Source: Panulirus ornatus
Lineage: Eukaryota; Arthropoda; Malacostraca; Decapoda; Palinuridae
DNA: 64,000 bases
NCBI RefSeq assembly: GCF_036320965.1
Contig: NC_092261.1
Coordinates: forward strand, 17,047,146 to 17,111,145
Direction: 5' to 3'
Part shown: in pieces, positions 29,941-42,283 of the stretch
Numbering within the stretch: position 1 is the first letter of the stretch
Layout of the letters: each line of letters begins with the position of its first letter
Translations under genes and position numbers: made by a program
Notes under the pieces: model-generated
Seen by the model: the letters and a program-made list of their open reading frames with translations, nothing else
The model's database searches: none
Told to the model about the DNA's origin: nothing

Positions 29941-31020
29941 CCCACCATCCACTCTTGGCCAAATACAGTAGACAAGAGCCCAGCCTGCCTCCCCTCTGCA
30001 GTACCAGTATTCCTGCAGGCTGCGGCTGGAACCAACACAATTCCTATCCCAGTTCAGGAATCGACAAGAGGGAATTAAATGTTCAGTCCAACTCTCCCTT
30101 GCTCGATAATGTTAGTGGGTCCACATTTCCTACGCGACAGGGAGGACGGTTTACAAGTGGCCGACAAAGTAAGTCATCAAAAGGGACCGTGGTCTCGAAG
30201 CTCTTCCCCCTTTTGGGCGGTTGCAGCCTGTGTGGCCAGAGCGCTGGGCAATGTCCTCGTCCAACGAGACATGGGGGCCCGTGGTAGCAGCAAAAGCACT
30301 ACGGGAGCATGACAGTGCTACGTTGGAGGGAGGGAGAGAGGATGTGTTCAGCCTTTGATGCACTACCCGAGGCTTCTGATCCGTACGGGTTCGGATACAA
30401 TCTCTCCAAAATTCCGGTGCATCATATATTTTTTTTTTTTCCTTCAACTTATGTTCACTAAACTCATGAAAAAGGTTCCTGCAAGGGACACTTCAAGCAA
30501 CAGGGGTGGGTGAAATAAATTCTAGAGTCTATATTTACGACACATAAACACTAAGAGTTTTGTGAGGTGTACAAAAAGCTTCGAACTTAAGGAAGAGAAT
30601 CCGCAAAAAAATTCTAACCGGCTCTGAGAGAGTATAGACTATAGTGCGAATATAGAAACGGTGAAGACACACACGAAAATCCTGTTATTAAGAAAAAAAA
30701 GATATAAATCTAGTGTTTGTAAATGTAAATATCAGTATAATGGGTACATCAAAATATAAATGATTATAAAAAAAAAGGGACTTCAGAGCATTAAACGAGT
30801 AAAGTATCAGAAAAAAAAAGCAGTAGGTAACGTAAATTCATTTTGGATCTCGCATAAAAAGGCTAGGGATCTTATCAGCAGCTGTAAAGCTCACGAAAGA
30901 CCCAAAAGAAAATCTCTTGATAGTGACCACTTCCGCAGGGCTGCATGCCTCCAGCATGGTGGAGTGCGGTGGTGAGGGGCTTTTATTTACATTTATATCA
31001 CGTGTGTAAACACGGTCTTC
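29941..31020. other. Unassigned sequence
   Basis: A plus frame at 29955-30287 and overlapping frames exist, but I see no domain pattern or consistent coding signal. Nothing else recognised. Confidence 0.45.
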
Positions 31021-31024
31021 AAGA

Positions 31025-31025
<1 letters not shown>

Positions 31026-31082
<57 letters not shown>

Positions 31083-31195
31083 AATATTCTATTCAAATCA
31101 CCTGTATGTGTTGTATGGGGAAGGAGTTTTACACCCACGAAGCCCCATCTCTTGAACTTTCCCTACTACCGTACAACATTTTAAACTTCTGTGGT
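31026..31195 (+). repeat. (TG)n plus short interspersed repeat R1
   Basis: A (TG)n run at 31027-31081 is followed by a block with GGAAGGAGTTTTACACCCAC, then CCCCATCTCTTGAAC and TTTTAAACTTCTG. The same block occurs at 38310-38420, so it is a dispersed repeat. I do not recognise its class; a SINE tail is possible. Confidence 0.65.
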
Positions 31196-31507
31196 AATTT
31201 CCTCATTGATAACCGGTGAACTGAAGGGCAATATTACTAAAGATAGTCTCTAGAATTACTAATAACATTGTGACGAGTACCCAGATAGTCTCCCAGCGGA
31301 GGAAATGGAGGAAAATGAAATACTTAACAGAATCCATCTTCACACTTCAAGTGATCTAGACTTGCGCACTTCTAGGCCGTCCACTCATGAAGCTTAGGTC
31401 TTACAGGGAACTATGGTTAGTCTGAACGGAAAATCAGCTCTTCCTGGTAGATCCAACAGGGAGAGAACATTGGACACCAAGTACGGATAGTGACCGTCCT
31501 GAAAAAA

Positions 31508-32062
31508 AAAGGATGGAACAACGCACGCATATGGAGGTGGTGGCGTCCTAGTATGAACAACGCACGCATATGGAGGTGGTGGCGTCCTAGTATGAACAAC
31601 GCACGCATATGGAGGTGGTGGCGTCCCAGTATGAACAACGTACGCATATGGAGGTGGTGGCGTCCTAGTATGAACAACGTACGCATATGGAGGTGGTGGC
31701 GTCCCAGTATGAACAACGCACGCATATGGAGGTGGTGGCGTTCCAGTATGAACAACGCACGCATATGGAGGTGGTGGCGTCCTAGTATGAACAACGTACG
31801 CATATGGAGGTGGTGGCGTCCCAGTATGAACAACGTACGCATATGGAGGTGGTGGCGTCCCAGTATGAACAACGCACGCATATGGAGGTGGTGGCGTCCT
31901 AGTATGAACAACGCACGCATATGGAGGTGGTGGCGTCCCAGTATGAACAACGCACGCATATGGAGGTGGTGGCGTCCCAGTATGAACAACGCACGCATAT
32001 GGAGGTGGTGGCGTCCTAGTATGAACAACGCACGCATATGGAGGTGGTGGCGTCCTAGTATA
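31508..32062. repeat. 39-bp minisatellite, 14 copies
   Basis: Fourteen near-perfect 39-bp units (AACAACGCACGCATATGGAG then GTGGTGGCGTCCTAGTATG). Variation is almost confined to two sites: GCACGC versus GTACGC, and CCTAG versus CCCAG, with one TTCCAG. The period is 13 codons and the unit lacks stops in several frames. That explains open frames of 201-246 codons on both strands, for example NNARIWRWWRPSM repeated on the plus strand. I see no start context, signal or domain to support translation. Confidence 0.97.
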
Positions 32063-32069
32063 ACTGGCA

Positions 32070-32985
32070 AAACGAAGGCACAATATAAGCATTAACTTGA
32101 GACAGTCTATCTTTACAACTATCACAACTATCATACATAAATCTGATCATCACCTCGTCGGACAAGACTTTGTCGGCATATACCATTAAGAATATTAAGG
32201 TAACAAACAATCAGCTATGGAAGCCAGTGAGGGACGTTTTCAAAAGACAATTTCAGGAAATTACAATGGCTTAGAAGCCGGAAAATATCTGATTAAAGTT
32301 TTCGGCTTTGATGCTTCTAGTCAGGACTTGCTGAAGGAAGGCCATGATCCAACACACAGCTAAGAAACACAGTTTCGTACGCTCCAGTTGCTCTAAACGC
32401 CACAGACACATGATGAGACTGCAAGAAATGGCTACTCAAGCACCAGATGGTTACGGTTGACTGCCAGGTTGGCAAAGACGCTGTTAAATAATGCAACACC
32501 TGAGTAGGCCCAGGGACAAAGGAAGACCGCACCTTGCGGAGAAGGAAACTAAAAACATCAGCATCACAGTCACCTCCCACCAATGAACCATCGACTCGTA
32601 AAACCCAGCAAACTCTTTCCCATGACCACGACCCACATCCTCCTCTGCCACACCTGCAGCATCAGCACACTCTGGCGCTCGAGATACAAGACAAGATGTT
32701 CCTCCTGAATGACTTACAAAAGGGATACAGAGACACGAAAGTAGTAAACGACCACCGGGTGCTTTCGAGGGCTGTGTGTGAGAGCAGAGGAGATACACAC
32801 AGAACTTTTTGTGAGGAGGTTAGAAAATGTAGCTCATGACTAAGAGGAGAAATATATGTGGATGTTGTAATTACGATCCCGCAAAAAAAAAAAAAAAGGA
32901 GAAATCAGATTCATGTAATCTTCAGCAGCCTCTTCAATCAAGACTACCGAAGTTTTCAACAATATTACGTACCTGTTACGTGCCT
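32070..32985. other. Unassigned sequence
   Basis: No conserved domain or repeat recognised. Confidence 0.45.
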
Positions 32986-32989
32986 ATAT

Positions 32990-33600
32990 TAGATCACTTC
33001 TTAATCTTCTCTTCTTCATGCTGCATAGTTTCAAAAGTCCTCTAGACGGCTCTAGAAGATTAGCTTCTCCGTCCTGAAAACATCTTGGTATCTCTCAGAT
33101 GTACACTTTCTGCTGAATTCTATGTCCTTCTTCATACACGGGAGACCAAAAGTGAACACAGCATTCAAGGTGGGGAAATATCAGTGAACTCTGAAGAGTG
33201 AGGATTGCTTTCCGAGACTTTCATTCGAATCCCTTACCTAAGAAACTTTGAACTTTTGTTTACCTTTTTTTACGAGGTAATTACACAGTTCTTCCTCATA
33301 ATTTAGGTCGTGTGGCTGAAAAGAGTTCATGCTGTAGTTTATCTTTTCGTCTTTACTAACGATGTTTAAAATTTTCTCCTGTACGGTATTAAAATTCATT
33401 TGCCATTTCTGAACCTAATCTATCAGTCTGTCTACGCCAGCATGCAGCTACACATGTTCAGTTATCTGTTACAACTTTGTTCATGAATTTAATGTCGTCC
33501 GCGAACACTGATATTTTACATTATAACTTACTAACATGGTATGTAATATACATCAGGAACTGAATATGCACCAGGATGGATCCCTGTCTTATCAAGTAGG
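32990..33600 (-). pseudogene. Decayed CR1-like LINE RT, 3' half (M5)
   Basis: On the minus strand, QGSILVHIQFLMYI (about 33535-33580) resembles QGSVLGPLLFLIYI. VFADDIKFMN (about 33478-33508) is the catalytic motif C with intact FADD. KWQMNFN-like sequence (about 33400) and LECCVHFWSPVYEE (about 33130-33170) resemble the W..NFN and LEYCVQFWSPYYKK blocks. A QRRATKMIP-like end is lost near 33060. Frameshifts separate these blocks. Confidence 0.8.
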
Positions 33601-33624
33601 TATTCAACTTCCACAACCAGGCCA

Positions 33625-33785
33625 TACCTGGCGAATCCCGCCACTACCCAGACCAGGCCACCTACGTCTCTAAGACCCCTCTACCTACACGACCAAGACC
33701 CCGCCACCTACACTTCCAAGACCCCGTCGTCAACACTATTAAGACCCTGGCCGCCTACACTTCCAAGACTCTGCTAATACGACCA
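33625..33785. repeat. Degenerate tandem repeat, CCAAGACCCCGCCACCTACA type
   Basis: Five or so units of about 30 bp, each with CCAAGACCCCG-like and CACCTACAC-like halves. Confidence 0.75.
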
Positions 33786-33789
33786 GAGA

Positions 33790-34630
33790 AGCTGGATGAA
33801 CGAAGGCCAACTTGAAACTTCAGTAAGCATCAAAGATCACCCAATTTTTCCTCTTTTCCACTGATTCTTCCCCATCCTTCTACAGTGTACTCCAGGAACC
33901 ACTAGGCGCCACCACGAAGGAAAATAAAACCGAGTTGATATATAACTTTTGACTTCCAGAGCTAATTAACTAATCACGAGATATTCCAAGAGTCCAAAAA
34001 TGCACCAAAAATCATGGTGTGATGGAGAGGGTGTTGGGTGATGTTACACCCTTCAGTGAAGCACTGATTACAAGCATCAGTAACTTGTGCCACGACCGCG
34101 AGCTGGCTCAACTCTGCAGGGAGTTGTCTGGCTGGTGGGCGGATGAATGATTTACCTGTAGTGTGGAAATCTTTATATGGTGTGTGTGTCCGTGTCTGTA
34201 GTGGTGCTACTCTACAATACAATAGATGGTAGGAAGCCACCGACCAGGGAGGTCAATTAACGATACTACCCACCTGGGTATTGGTAGGGTTAATGACGGC
34301 TTCGCAGAGAGTTAAAACTTCAGTGGATGCCGCGTTTCACTCTTATAGCTCAGGTAGCTGTCTCATTTCTTTTTTTTTCTTTTAGCCTCACCCACATGTG
34401 GCCTGTTGGCCTTCAGTCGACAAACATAAAATCTCTCGATCCACCTATTCATCCATCGATCCCGTGCCTGTCTCTCGGCCTGCCTCTCTGCCTCCCCGTG
34501 GGCACCAAACAGTCTGCGGTGCGAGCCATGCTATGAATTTTCCTACCCAGTCACGTCGTCTGGCGAGGGGTTCGGCCGACGGTGGCTTAATACAAAATCT
34601 CGCACCCTTGTGATGTACGACTTCCTCCGT
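33790..34630. other. Unassigned sequence
   Basis: Nothing recognised on either strand. Confidence 0.45.
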
Positions 34631-34634
34631 CTGG

Positions 34635-35365
34635 GGTCATGAATGATCACGACGGGGAGGGAGGGAAGGAGGGGCAGGGCAAGAAGTCACACTGGGTCAT
34701 ACGAGGTCATGAAGGACCCCTGCAGGATGAGGCAAGGTTTTGTAAGGGCGTCCCACAGGATAAAACGTGGTCATATGAGCTACAGAGAACCACATCCAGA
34801 AGTCAACCCGGGTCATATGAGGTCATAAAGGGGTCCTGGAGGATCATGCAAAGATATATAGGGTGCCCACACGATAATACAAGGTCATTCACACTTTAAT
34901 GAGCCACACAGGATTACGTCGATTTGCATGGTGGGTCACAGAGTCTGTGAGTTACAGAGGCCTACAAGTAGCCAGAGTGGGATGTTGTGCCTAATCGAAT
35001 GGACAAAATACTCAAGTAGGATACGTGAAACTATACAGGGTCAAGTAGGGAAGGTGGCAGGATTCTACGCGGAATTATACAGGGCGAGACTGCCGTATGG
35101 TTCATCAAGGTTCATACCATGGACATGCAGTATGGAAGGCAGTCACAAAAAAAATCAAGCAAAGTTATAGGGTCATGTCAAGTCACATAAGACCATGACT
35201 TGGTCACACAAAGGGTCATCTTTATGTCCCTATGGGTCATACACGACCATGAGCGCTACACGGGGTCACTAACTGGTCACGAACTCGCTCCGGGTCACAA
35301 AAGGTCACATGGGTATTATCAGCTACAGGGTCGAGACAGGGGTCACACCTGGTCACGCTGGCTGA
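34635..35365. repeat. Degenerate repeat domain rich in GGTCAT(A/G) / GGTCACA
   Basis: GGTCATACGAGGTCATGAAG, GGTCATATGAGGTCATAAAG and many shorter GGTCAC/GGTCAT words recur irregularly over about 700 bp. It looks like a decayed tandem array. Confidence 0.7.
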
Positions 35366-35369
35366 CAGG

Positions 35370-36750
35370 CAAGTCTGGTAAAATGTCGTCATAGAACCGG
35401 GAAAGGTAGCTTGAGTAGAAGATGCTACAGATCATGAAATTCTACAGTAAAACTCTGAAAGCTATGTGCAGTCGGAACAGGTCCGAAGAGGTCAAAGAAC
35501 ATCTACGGTAATTTGGAAAGTACAGTTAGTCACACAGGACTCACACAGATGGTAAAGAAGGACTATATGTGGTCCTACGGGTCCATTTAGAGTGTTAAGA
35601 CGTCGCTTGCGGGAAGACACAGTCTCATACGAGTCTACAAAGGATCATAACAACCATACTGGAACATATTGGATAAGCTGGTATGGGTCGCCAGGGAAAT
35701 ACAGAGTCGTGGAGTTATAACAAAGTTCAAACACAAAATACTCGCTCTCTCTCTAGCTTACTCACAACACACGATAACACGTAATTCATGACTTTATTCT
35801 TAATTCTAAATTTTCCTGCGGTGAGCACTATGCGCTAGCCCCCGACTAATGGCAACATCTCTTCAAAGATGAAGAAAGTTCGGTATACGAAGACCCACCT
35901 GTGAGAAACAATCTCACCCTATTGTACTACGAGGTAGTTACAACAGGGACTCCTGGAAAAGATGAAGAGGATATGCAAGATCATCCGTCAAAAGGCTCCT
36001 GACCCTCTCTCACCGGCCTCCTGGACCTCGTCCAACAGTTCAGAAAGAAGCTCTTGCACCATCTCTCCGCCGTCACTTCCTGCCAGCTGAAATCCTTCAT
36101 TCCCCCACGTTGCCGTTCGGGCTCACATCCGCAACGAACCCCCATACAAGCTTGTAAACGCCCACCACCGCAGCAATGATCTGTACCGATATCCCGGGCA
36201 GATATATCGTGCACCGCAGCTCCTCCTGTGACCGGTAGTGCAAAAAGGATTACAGTGGTCAAAAAGAGACTTTATAACACCCCAGTAAGGTCTTATAGCT
36301 GCTACAAGATTGGTCTGCAAGAACAGCACTGCCCCAGCCATTGTGATCATCATCAACAATCAACTGTATATACAGACCGACCGTTGAACATCCTCCCCCT
36401 CCTTACACATGTTGCATGTGTTTCCCCCATATTTTTCCAGCCTTTGGCTGCAGTTAATTCAATTAACCTAAATCATTATTATCATTACGCGAACGCCACT
36501 TCTGTAACCGGGTCCTGACTGTTCGCGGAGTTAAGACACTCTCCCGACATTTTAGCCCAGCACATCTGACATCATCCGCAGGCCTGCCGGGGCTTATTAG
36601 AGCTACTCAGACCAAATTATTATAGTGGGCCAGTTGGCTCGATGTGGTCCCTGTCTGGAAGGAAGCACAGTTGATGGTTACGGGAGGCAACTTCTGGGTG
36701 GTCGGAAAGAGGAGGCTGGCCTGTGGTGTCTCGCGGCTGTGATGCTGGTT
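35370..36750. other. Unassigned sequence
   Basis: No domain or repeat family recognised in about 1.4 kb. Confidence 0.45.

Positions 36751-36752
<2 letters not shown>

Positions 36753-36821
<69 letters not shown>
36753..36821. repeat. (CT)n microsatellite
   Basis: About 69 bp of uninterrupted CT repeats. Confidence 0.98.
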
Positions 36822-36822
<1 letters not shown>

Positions 36823-36929
36823 AGGCCTGACAAATGTTCTCTCCCTGAACTTTTCTGTCCTGGACGTACTTTTCAATTCATCTCCGTCCGTCAGTCGTTC
36901 TCACAACACGTTTTACTCAGTCTCATTTC

Positions 36930-37225
36930 TCTTGAGCCTTGAGATCGTGTCTCAACCTCGAGTCTTGCGTCCGTGGCTCTCTCTGTGTCCGCGTCTTTCG
37001 CTGTCAGTCCTGTGTCCGTGGCTCTCACTCTCAAAGCCTTGCGTCTGTTACTCTCACTCTCGAGGCTTCTGTCTAATGCTCTCCCTCTGGAGCCTTGTCT
37101 CCGGTGGCCACTCTTGAGTTCTTGTGTCCGACCGTTTGCCTCACCCTTGAACCTTGCGTCCGTTGCTCTCATTGCTGTCGGGTCTTGTGTCCGTTGCTCT
37201 TACTCTCAGGGCATCACTTCTGGAT
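36930..37225. repeat. Degenerate tandem repeat, TTGCGTCCGTGGCTCTC type
   Basis: Eight or so imperfect units of about 33-36 bp, each containing CTTGTGTCCGTTGCTCT or a variant and an ACTCTC(A/G)(A/G)GGC-like linker. The plus strand is pyrimidine-rich. Confidence 0.82.
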
Positions 37226-37229
37226 TGTC

Positions 37230-37755
37230 TGTAAACAGATGTCTCGCTCACTCTCTCACTTAGTATCTCCTATCTCTCAGCTTGTCTGTTATGTAGGCTG
37301 TTGTTCTTAATGAGCTCTGTCTCTCATTCCATCTCTCCTTATCTCTCATGGCCTTTGTTGGATCTCATTTACACACAAAGAGTAAATATTCTATCGCACC
37401 TCACTTGTAAACACACTGGCACTATATATACCAAAGTATAAGAAGCACTGCCGTCAAAAAAATAAGGTATGATTTGCCCTCCGTTGGTGTACAAAGAATC
37501 GAGGCCAACATTTCATAATGGGAAGATAACATGAATACAGGAGGAAGAGCAAAGATTGTACTACAGGCAAGCGGGAAAAGCAGGTTTCATGTCCGTGTAG
37601 AAAACGCCTCGAGATAACGAGGGAAATGACACAAATTTCTCCAAGTCACTTGAAATAAAAAAAAAGGGACGAGTATTTCCGCGAATAATGAGAAAGAGTA
37701 TCTGCTTACCTACGTGATGCGCACCTGGAACGAAGTTTTGCCAAGAGGTAGCAAC

Positions 37756-37836
<81 letters not shown>

Positions 37837-38052
37837 CAATCACAGATGTCAACACCATCCCCTCACTGTTCAAGGCAGCCTTCGTAGCGGGTATCGCCGA
37901 TACCATTGACAGTGTCAACACAAATTTGCACTAACGAGAATAGAGAGATCTGTAGCACACAAAAAAATGTGCTGTTAACTTGTTAATTAAAGTGTGTTTG
38001 CTCAACTCTTGGAGACACAAGCTTGTTAGTTAGAGTATTTGCTCGGAACTCA

Positions 38053-38126
<74 letters not shown>

Positions 38127-38300
38127 GATCTGATGCAGAGGGTGAAAATAGGGAAGACATTTATTCTCTGGAACTTGGAAAGACAAATCTCTATCGGCAG
38201 TGCAGTAACTTTAACTGGAATTTAGATTCTATCTTCCCAGTAACTTTTATATATTTTCTCCTGGGCCTTCTTTTGTGCCAAAATTTCTCTACACTGGGTT
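37230..38300. other. Unassigned sequence with (GA)n 37759-37833 and (CT)n 38054-38122
   Basis: Two long microsatellites of opposite strand sense lie about 220 bp apart. No other feature recognised. Confidence 0.6.
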
Positions 38301-38309
38301 TTATCTCCT

Positions 38310-38425
38310 TATATGTCGTCAGGCATATTTACTGTGTGGGGACAAAGTTTTACACTCTTAGGGCCCCCATCTCTTGAACAGTTTCCTTTATCACACAAGT
38401 CTTTTAAATTGTCACTCAAAGGCCA
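38310..38425 (+). repeat. Short interspersed repeat R2
   Basis: TGGGGACAAAGTTTTACACT then GCCCCCATCTCTTGAAC and CTTTTAAATTGT match the block at 31090-31195 in order and spacing, without the (TG)n. Confidence 0.65.
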
Positions 38426-38454
38426 GTTCATCAGGCTAAGGAAGTCAGTAGGAT

Positions 38455-38720
38455 GAACTGTAGAGGACGTGTTAAGGATAACGGGGGAAATGAATAACGT
38501 TACCTGAAGCACTTTTCAAGGTGGAAAACACGTTAGCCCCTCCGCTGGTGAGCTGGAAGTTAGAAGAGGCTTCAGAAAACATTAAGATAATAACTAGAAA
38601 AGATATCAACAAATACTGAAAGCTCTTGACCCACGTAAGGCTCATGACCCAGATGAAACGAACCACCTGAAGTACTGTTGAAGAAGTCGCTGAAGAGGAG
38701 AAAATACTGAGGGAATGTCA
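38455..38720 (+). pseudogene. CR1-like LINE fragment around the start of RT (M3)
   Basis: ALDPRKAHDPDETNHLKYC (about 38620-38676) resembles the LDP.KA.GPD.I....L block at the start of the RT domain, and also KAHGSDDVSPCEL in the copy at 17640-19000. Upstream sequence is open but unalignable by eye. Its orientation is opposite to the neighbouring copy at 38775-40345. Confidence 0.6.
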
Positions 38721-38774
38721 ATATCTAAGTTCACACACAGATTCCTGCAGCTTGTCTCCTGCTAGATAATACTG

Positions 38775-40345
38775 AGTACCTTTTTTCTCGTTTTGAGAAT
38801 TCTGCTTCTATCTACAACTGGGCTGAATTCCAAACGCTATGTATCAAGCCAACTTTACAGCCTGTCAGAATCTCTTTCATAAGACGGAGAAATCTTAGTC
38901 ATTCTTACTCTCCCACGATCTTAACATCATCTAGAAATATATACTGGTATAAGTCTAATAATTCCGGTGTAGATCACGGACAGCAACCGCTCTAGGACTA
39001 AACCTTGTGACATCTTAACTCATTTCCAGAAGACTCCACCGACATGAATCTTGTTCCCATCCACGATGATAAATGCTTGTCTAGTGAAGGAGTCTCTCCC
39101 TTAATACTACCAGAAAATCTAAATTCTTCATTTCCCTATTATGTGGTACAGCGTCACACGCTTTGTGACAGCTGTGGGACGTACCATCCATCCATCCATC
39201 TTGTCTGACACAGAGCTCACTCTTTCACTGAAGTCAAAGAGATTTGTTAACCCAGACCTCCTTTTCTAGATCCTATGTTGTCTCTCACACTTAAGTAATC
39301 TCTTCTCTGTCCATTTTCTCCATTGTTCTGCCATACTCGTCAGCGAGACTGATTTACAGTTCAGAGCAATTTGTCGATCTCCCTTTTTGAAGACTGGCAC
39401 AACGCACATCCATCATATCTTCATGAACAATATTGAAAAGTGGCCCATCAAGCGTTTCTGCTGACATTAATAGAATCAGCTTTTGGTATTTGGAGTAATT
39501 TCAGTACTTTCCAGTTCCATTCAGCCATCTTATCTATTTAGTATTCGGGCTTTACTGTCCTCCTCTGTGAAACAAATTTCGAACTCGTCATTTCTTTCAC
39601 TGCAAAATTTCCTGTCATCTTCTGAAGCTCTGCCTTCTGCATCCCTCAGCATGCATGGCTGCTGCTCTTTAATGGTCAGTTCATGTTTGAGAGATTTATG
39701 GAAACTGTCTTCCTCCCTTCCCGCTTTGTCCACAACGTTCCTTTGAAAGTTTCCCTGCTTTCCCTGCCATATCTTACGGTAATTTTTCCTTATACTCTTA
39801 AGGGAAACCATTAGCATATGTCAGAACTAAAAGGCCAGGTTACTCTGTGCCTGCGAATGCTCGAAGAGGGTACGATCAACCTTTAATAATTTTGAATCAA
39901 TCTAACGTTTCAAGTACCTCAGTCCATAAGCCAATTAACACTGCATGAAAGGTCACAGATAACTAAATGTCAAGGGTTACTGGCAGCCGGTGGCTGAACC
40001 TTGCTAGAGTCACACATGGGTCAAGGTGGTTTCCTGGAGCCTCCTAATTCTTCTACAGAGGGTAACCAAAATCTCTTTAGCTTTCTGACACTTTCTACAG
40101 ACTCATATCTCTGTCTTTTCAACCTCCCGGAGGTAGACTTCAGAGATCCTTCTACAACATTGGTCTAGATATTGGCTAGGGAATCCCTTTTCTAAGCTCA
40201 CCATCTTATCAAAGAACTTGCTTATCTGTGTCCTTTGAATCCGGTTTCCACTTTGACCATATCCTTATGTTCTCTGTAACTACGGTCAAAATCCTGCGTT
40301 ACACCATCACTTTTACCACCTGGTATACCATATTTGAAATTTTCA
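38775..40345 (-). pseudogene. Decayed CR1-like LINE, endonuclease end through RT (M4)
   Basis: Reading the minus strand: GIPGGKSDGVTQDFD (about 40275-40330) resembles the end of the AP-type endonuclease (GKSDH...DF), with the SDH histidine replaced by Gly. A charged linker follows (39530-39820, including KSIRKNYRKIWQGKQGN). WMCVVPVFKKGDR with SVSLTSMAE (about 39330-39415) is the W..A.VVPVFKKGDR...SLTS block. KACDAVPHNR (about 39150-39180) is motif A. SQGLVLERLLSVIY (about 38970-39010) is motif B. FLDDVKIVG (about 38910-38945) is motif C, with FLDD in place of F/YADD. Stops and frameshifts separate the blocks. Confidence 0.8.
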
Positions 40346-40346
40346 A

Positions 40347-40351
<5 letters not shown>

Positions 40352-40412
<61 letters not shown>
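40352..40412. repeat. (TA)n microsatellite
   Basis: About 60 bp of TA repeats between the CR1-like remnant and a minus-strand SINE-B. Confidence 0.97.
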
Positions 40413-40414
<2 letters not shown>

Positions 40415-40425
40415 AAGATTACTCC

Positions 40426-40432
40426 TACGTGT

Positions 40433-40473
<41 letters not shown>

Positions 40474-40625
40474 ACAGTCTAACTAGGTACCAATCTATCG
40501 ACCAGCCTAAAGGGAGGATGAACAGCTAGACTGACTATCGGCCGTATGCCACGACTCGGGATTCGAACCCACGCGGACCACGGTGACTCAGAGCCAGTTA
40601 CGTTAACCACGTGACGTGTATATAA
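40426..40625 (-). mobile_element. tRNA-derived SINE-B copy B4
   Basis: On the minus strand: A-box-like GTGGTTAACGTAACTGGC, B box GTGGGTTCGAATCCC, core GCTGTTCATCC then GGTCGATAGATTGGTACC, and (TG)n (read as (AC)n at 40438-40473 on the plus strand). The tail after (TG)n is short. Confidence 0.85.
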
Positions 40626-41190
40626 AGTTGCGATCATTGAGCACGAAGGAACGATCCTTGGGTGTGATGATGTCACCCTTACGTCCGAGGTCAAAGGTCA
40701 CGCCGTCGTGCCCGAAGCGTCGTACCGTCGAGCTCAAGGACCGTACCGCCATACCAACGTTCTTGCCCACATTTTCCACAGTGGGAGGGACATACGACTG
40801 CAAAAACTGGTTTTACGGGCCAACTTCGGGAAATCGAGTTTTTGCGCCGTGTACCGAAGGAGGAGGAAGCTCCGCGAAAATGTATTTGCCAATGACAGGT
40901 TTTGCTTTTATGTAATGACACATGATTGTACGGTTGTTACTTATACGAAAGACGGACTCCGAGGGGAAAACATAACACACTCTTGATTGCGTCAGACTTT
41001 CTTCCCTGGAGAGGATCAAATTCTATTGACACATTCTGGCAGAGTCTGGTTTATACCAAGAGAGATTGCCCTTCGCAGCGGACCTGTTGAATTTCACTGT
41101 ATACTTTTGTAAGATATGCAAAGTGAATCATGAGATAGAACAACATAATCTATTACAAGCTGACGTTTTGTGTAAATAAATAGATGAATA
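40626..41190. other. Unassigned sequence
   Basis: Several overlapping frames of 66-99 codons cross 40603-41019 on both strands, which is mildly unusual, but I see no domain pattern. Confidence 0.4.
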
Positions 41191-41197
41191 AATACAT

Positions 41198-41203
41198 ATT
41201 ATA

Positions 41204-41272
<69 letters not shown>
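41198..41272. repeat. (TA)n microsatellite
   Basis: TA repeats abutting the 5' end of SINE-A S3. Confidence 0.97.
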
Positions 41273-41276
<4 letters not shown>

Positions 41277-41505
41277 CCCTGGGGATAGGGGAGAAAGAAT
41301 ACTTCCCACGTATTCCCTGCGTGTCGTAGATGGCGACTAAAAGGGAAGGGAGCGGGGGGGCTGGAAATCCTCCCCTCTCTTTTTCTTTTTTTTTTTCCAA
41401 AGGAAGGAACAGAGAAGGGGGCCAGGGGAGGATATTCCCTCAAAGGTCCAGCCCTCTGTTCTTGACGCTACCTTGCTAACGCGGAAAATGGCAAATAGTA
41501 TGAAA

Positions 41506-41523
<18 letters not shown>
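41273..41523 (+). mobile_element. SINE-A copy S3
   Basis: Full-length: ATCCCTGGGGATAGGGGAG, ATTCCCTGCGTGTCGTAGAT, GGCGACTAAAAGGGAAGGG, GGAAATCCTCCCCTCTC, GAACAGAGAAGGGGGCCAGG, tail ACGCTACCTTGCTAACGCGG then AAAATGGCAAATAGTATG and poly(A). (TA)n on both sides. Confidence 0.88.

Positions 41524-41567
<44 letters not shown>
41523..41567. repeat. (TA)n microsatellite
   Basis: Follows the poly(A) of SINE-A S3. About 13 bp further on, a fragment GCTATCTCCCGAATTAGCGA resembling an antisense LINE/SINE tail starts at 41588. Confidence 0.95.
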
Positions 41568-41570
<3 letters not shown>

Positions 41571-41639
41571 TCTTTTTTACATGTACGCTATCTCCCGAAT
41601 TAGCGAGGTAGCGCCAGCAACAGATTAATGACCATTAGA

Positions 41640-42279
41640 GGAATACAGGATTATCAGCTACCCCTTCTCCCCAGCTCCCACTTGCGCTACACTCATTAGC
41701 AGGGCCAGCATAGATTCCTTTACAGCGAAGAGTTCCTTGATGAAACATGAGCTGATATTCCACTCGCGTTCTAACCCCACACATATAAAAAGGTTCAAAA
41801 GACACATCAAAGTAAGGACGAAGGAGGGGAAAAATCGCCAAGGGTTTGGAAGTTCAATACATACCTTTAAGAAAAACGTTGTCACAGGTGCCAAGGATCC
41901 ACGAAGGTAGAACTCGCTTAGAATAAAAGAAACTATGGCAAAGATGAGGAACACTTTGAAATAAGTAACTGGTACAGAACACGAAAGACGTAGGATAACA
42001 CCAGAGTTAAGATATAACACAGAACCTCTGAAAATGTGTGAACGACCAACCCAAAGACAGCAAAAAGTGCAAATAATCAGAGTGAAAGAAGAGAGAAGGA
42101 AAGAACTTGCAACATTAACGTTTCTTATGATAATAGTAAAGACAATGATGTTAAGACAATGTTGAATGAAATGAATGACATGCAATCAAGGAGGAGGAGA
42201 ATCTACGGTCGAGTCTTTCCTTCATGTTACTGAGATGTCATGGTCAGCTGAGGTCCTAATCAAAGCCATCCCATAAACG

Positions 42280-42280
<1 letters not shown>
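41640..42280. other. Unassigned AT-rich sequence
   Basis: A 175-codon minus frame (41658-42185) is rich in hydrophobic residues but has no recognisable family pattern. I do not call it a gene. Confidence 0.4.

Positions 42281-42283
<3 letters not shown>

Noticed and set aside
29955..30287. 110-codon plus-strand ORF
   Set aside because: Composition is unremarkable, overlapping frames are equally open and no domain is recognisable; insufficient support for a host exon.
31508..32062. CRISPR-like array of 39-bp repeats
   Set aside because: No unique spacers; it is a plain minisatellite.
31394..32134. Long repetitive ORFs on both strands over the 39-bp array
   Set aside because: The period is a multiple of three and the unit lacks stops in several frames, so long ORFs are automatic. 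No start, signal or domain supports translation.
41658..42185. 175-codon hydrophobic minus-strand ORF
   Set aside because: Phe/Leu/Ile/Ser-rich content reflects AT-rich antisense sequence. No regular spacing of membrane segments, no family resemblance, no neighbouring exon-like structure.
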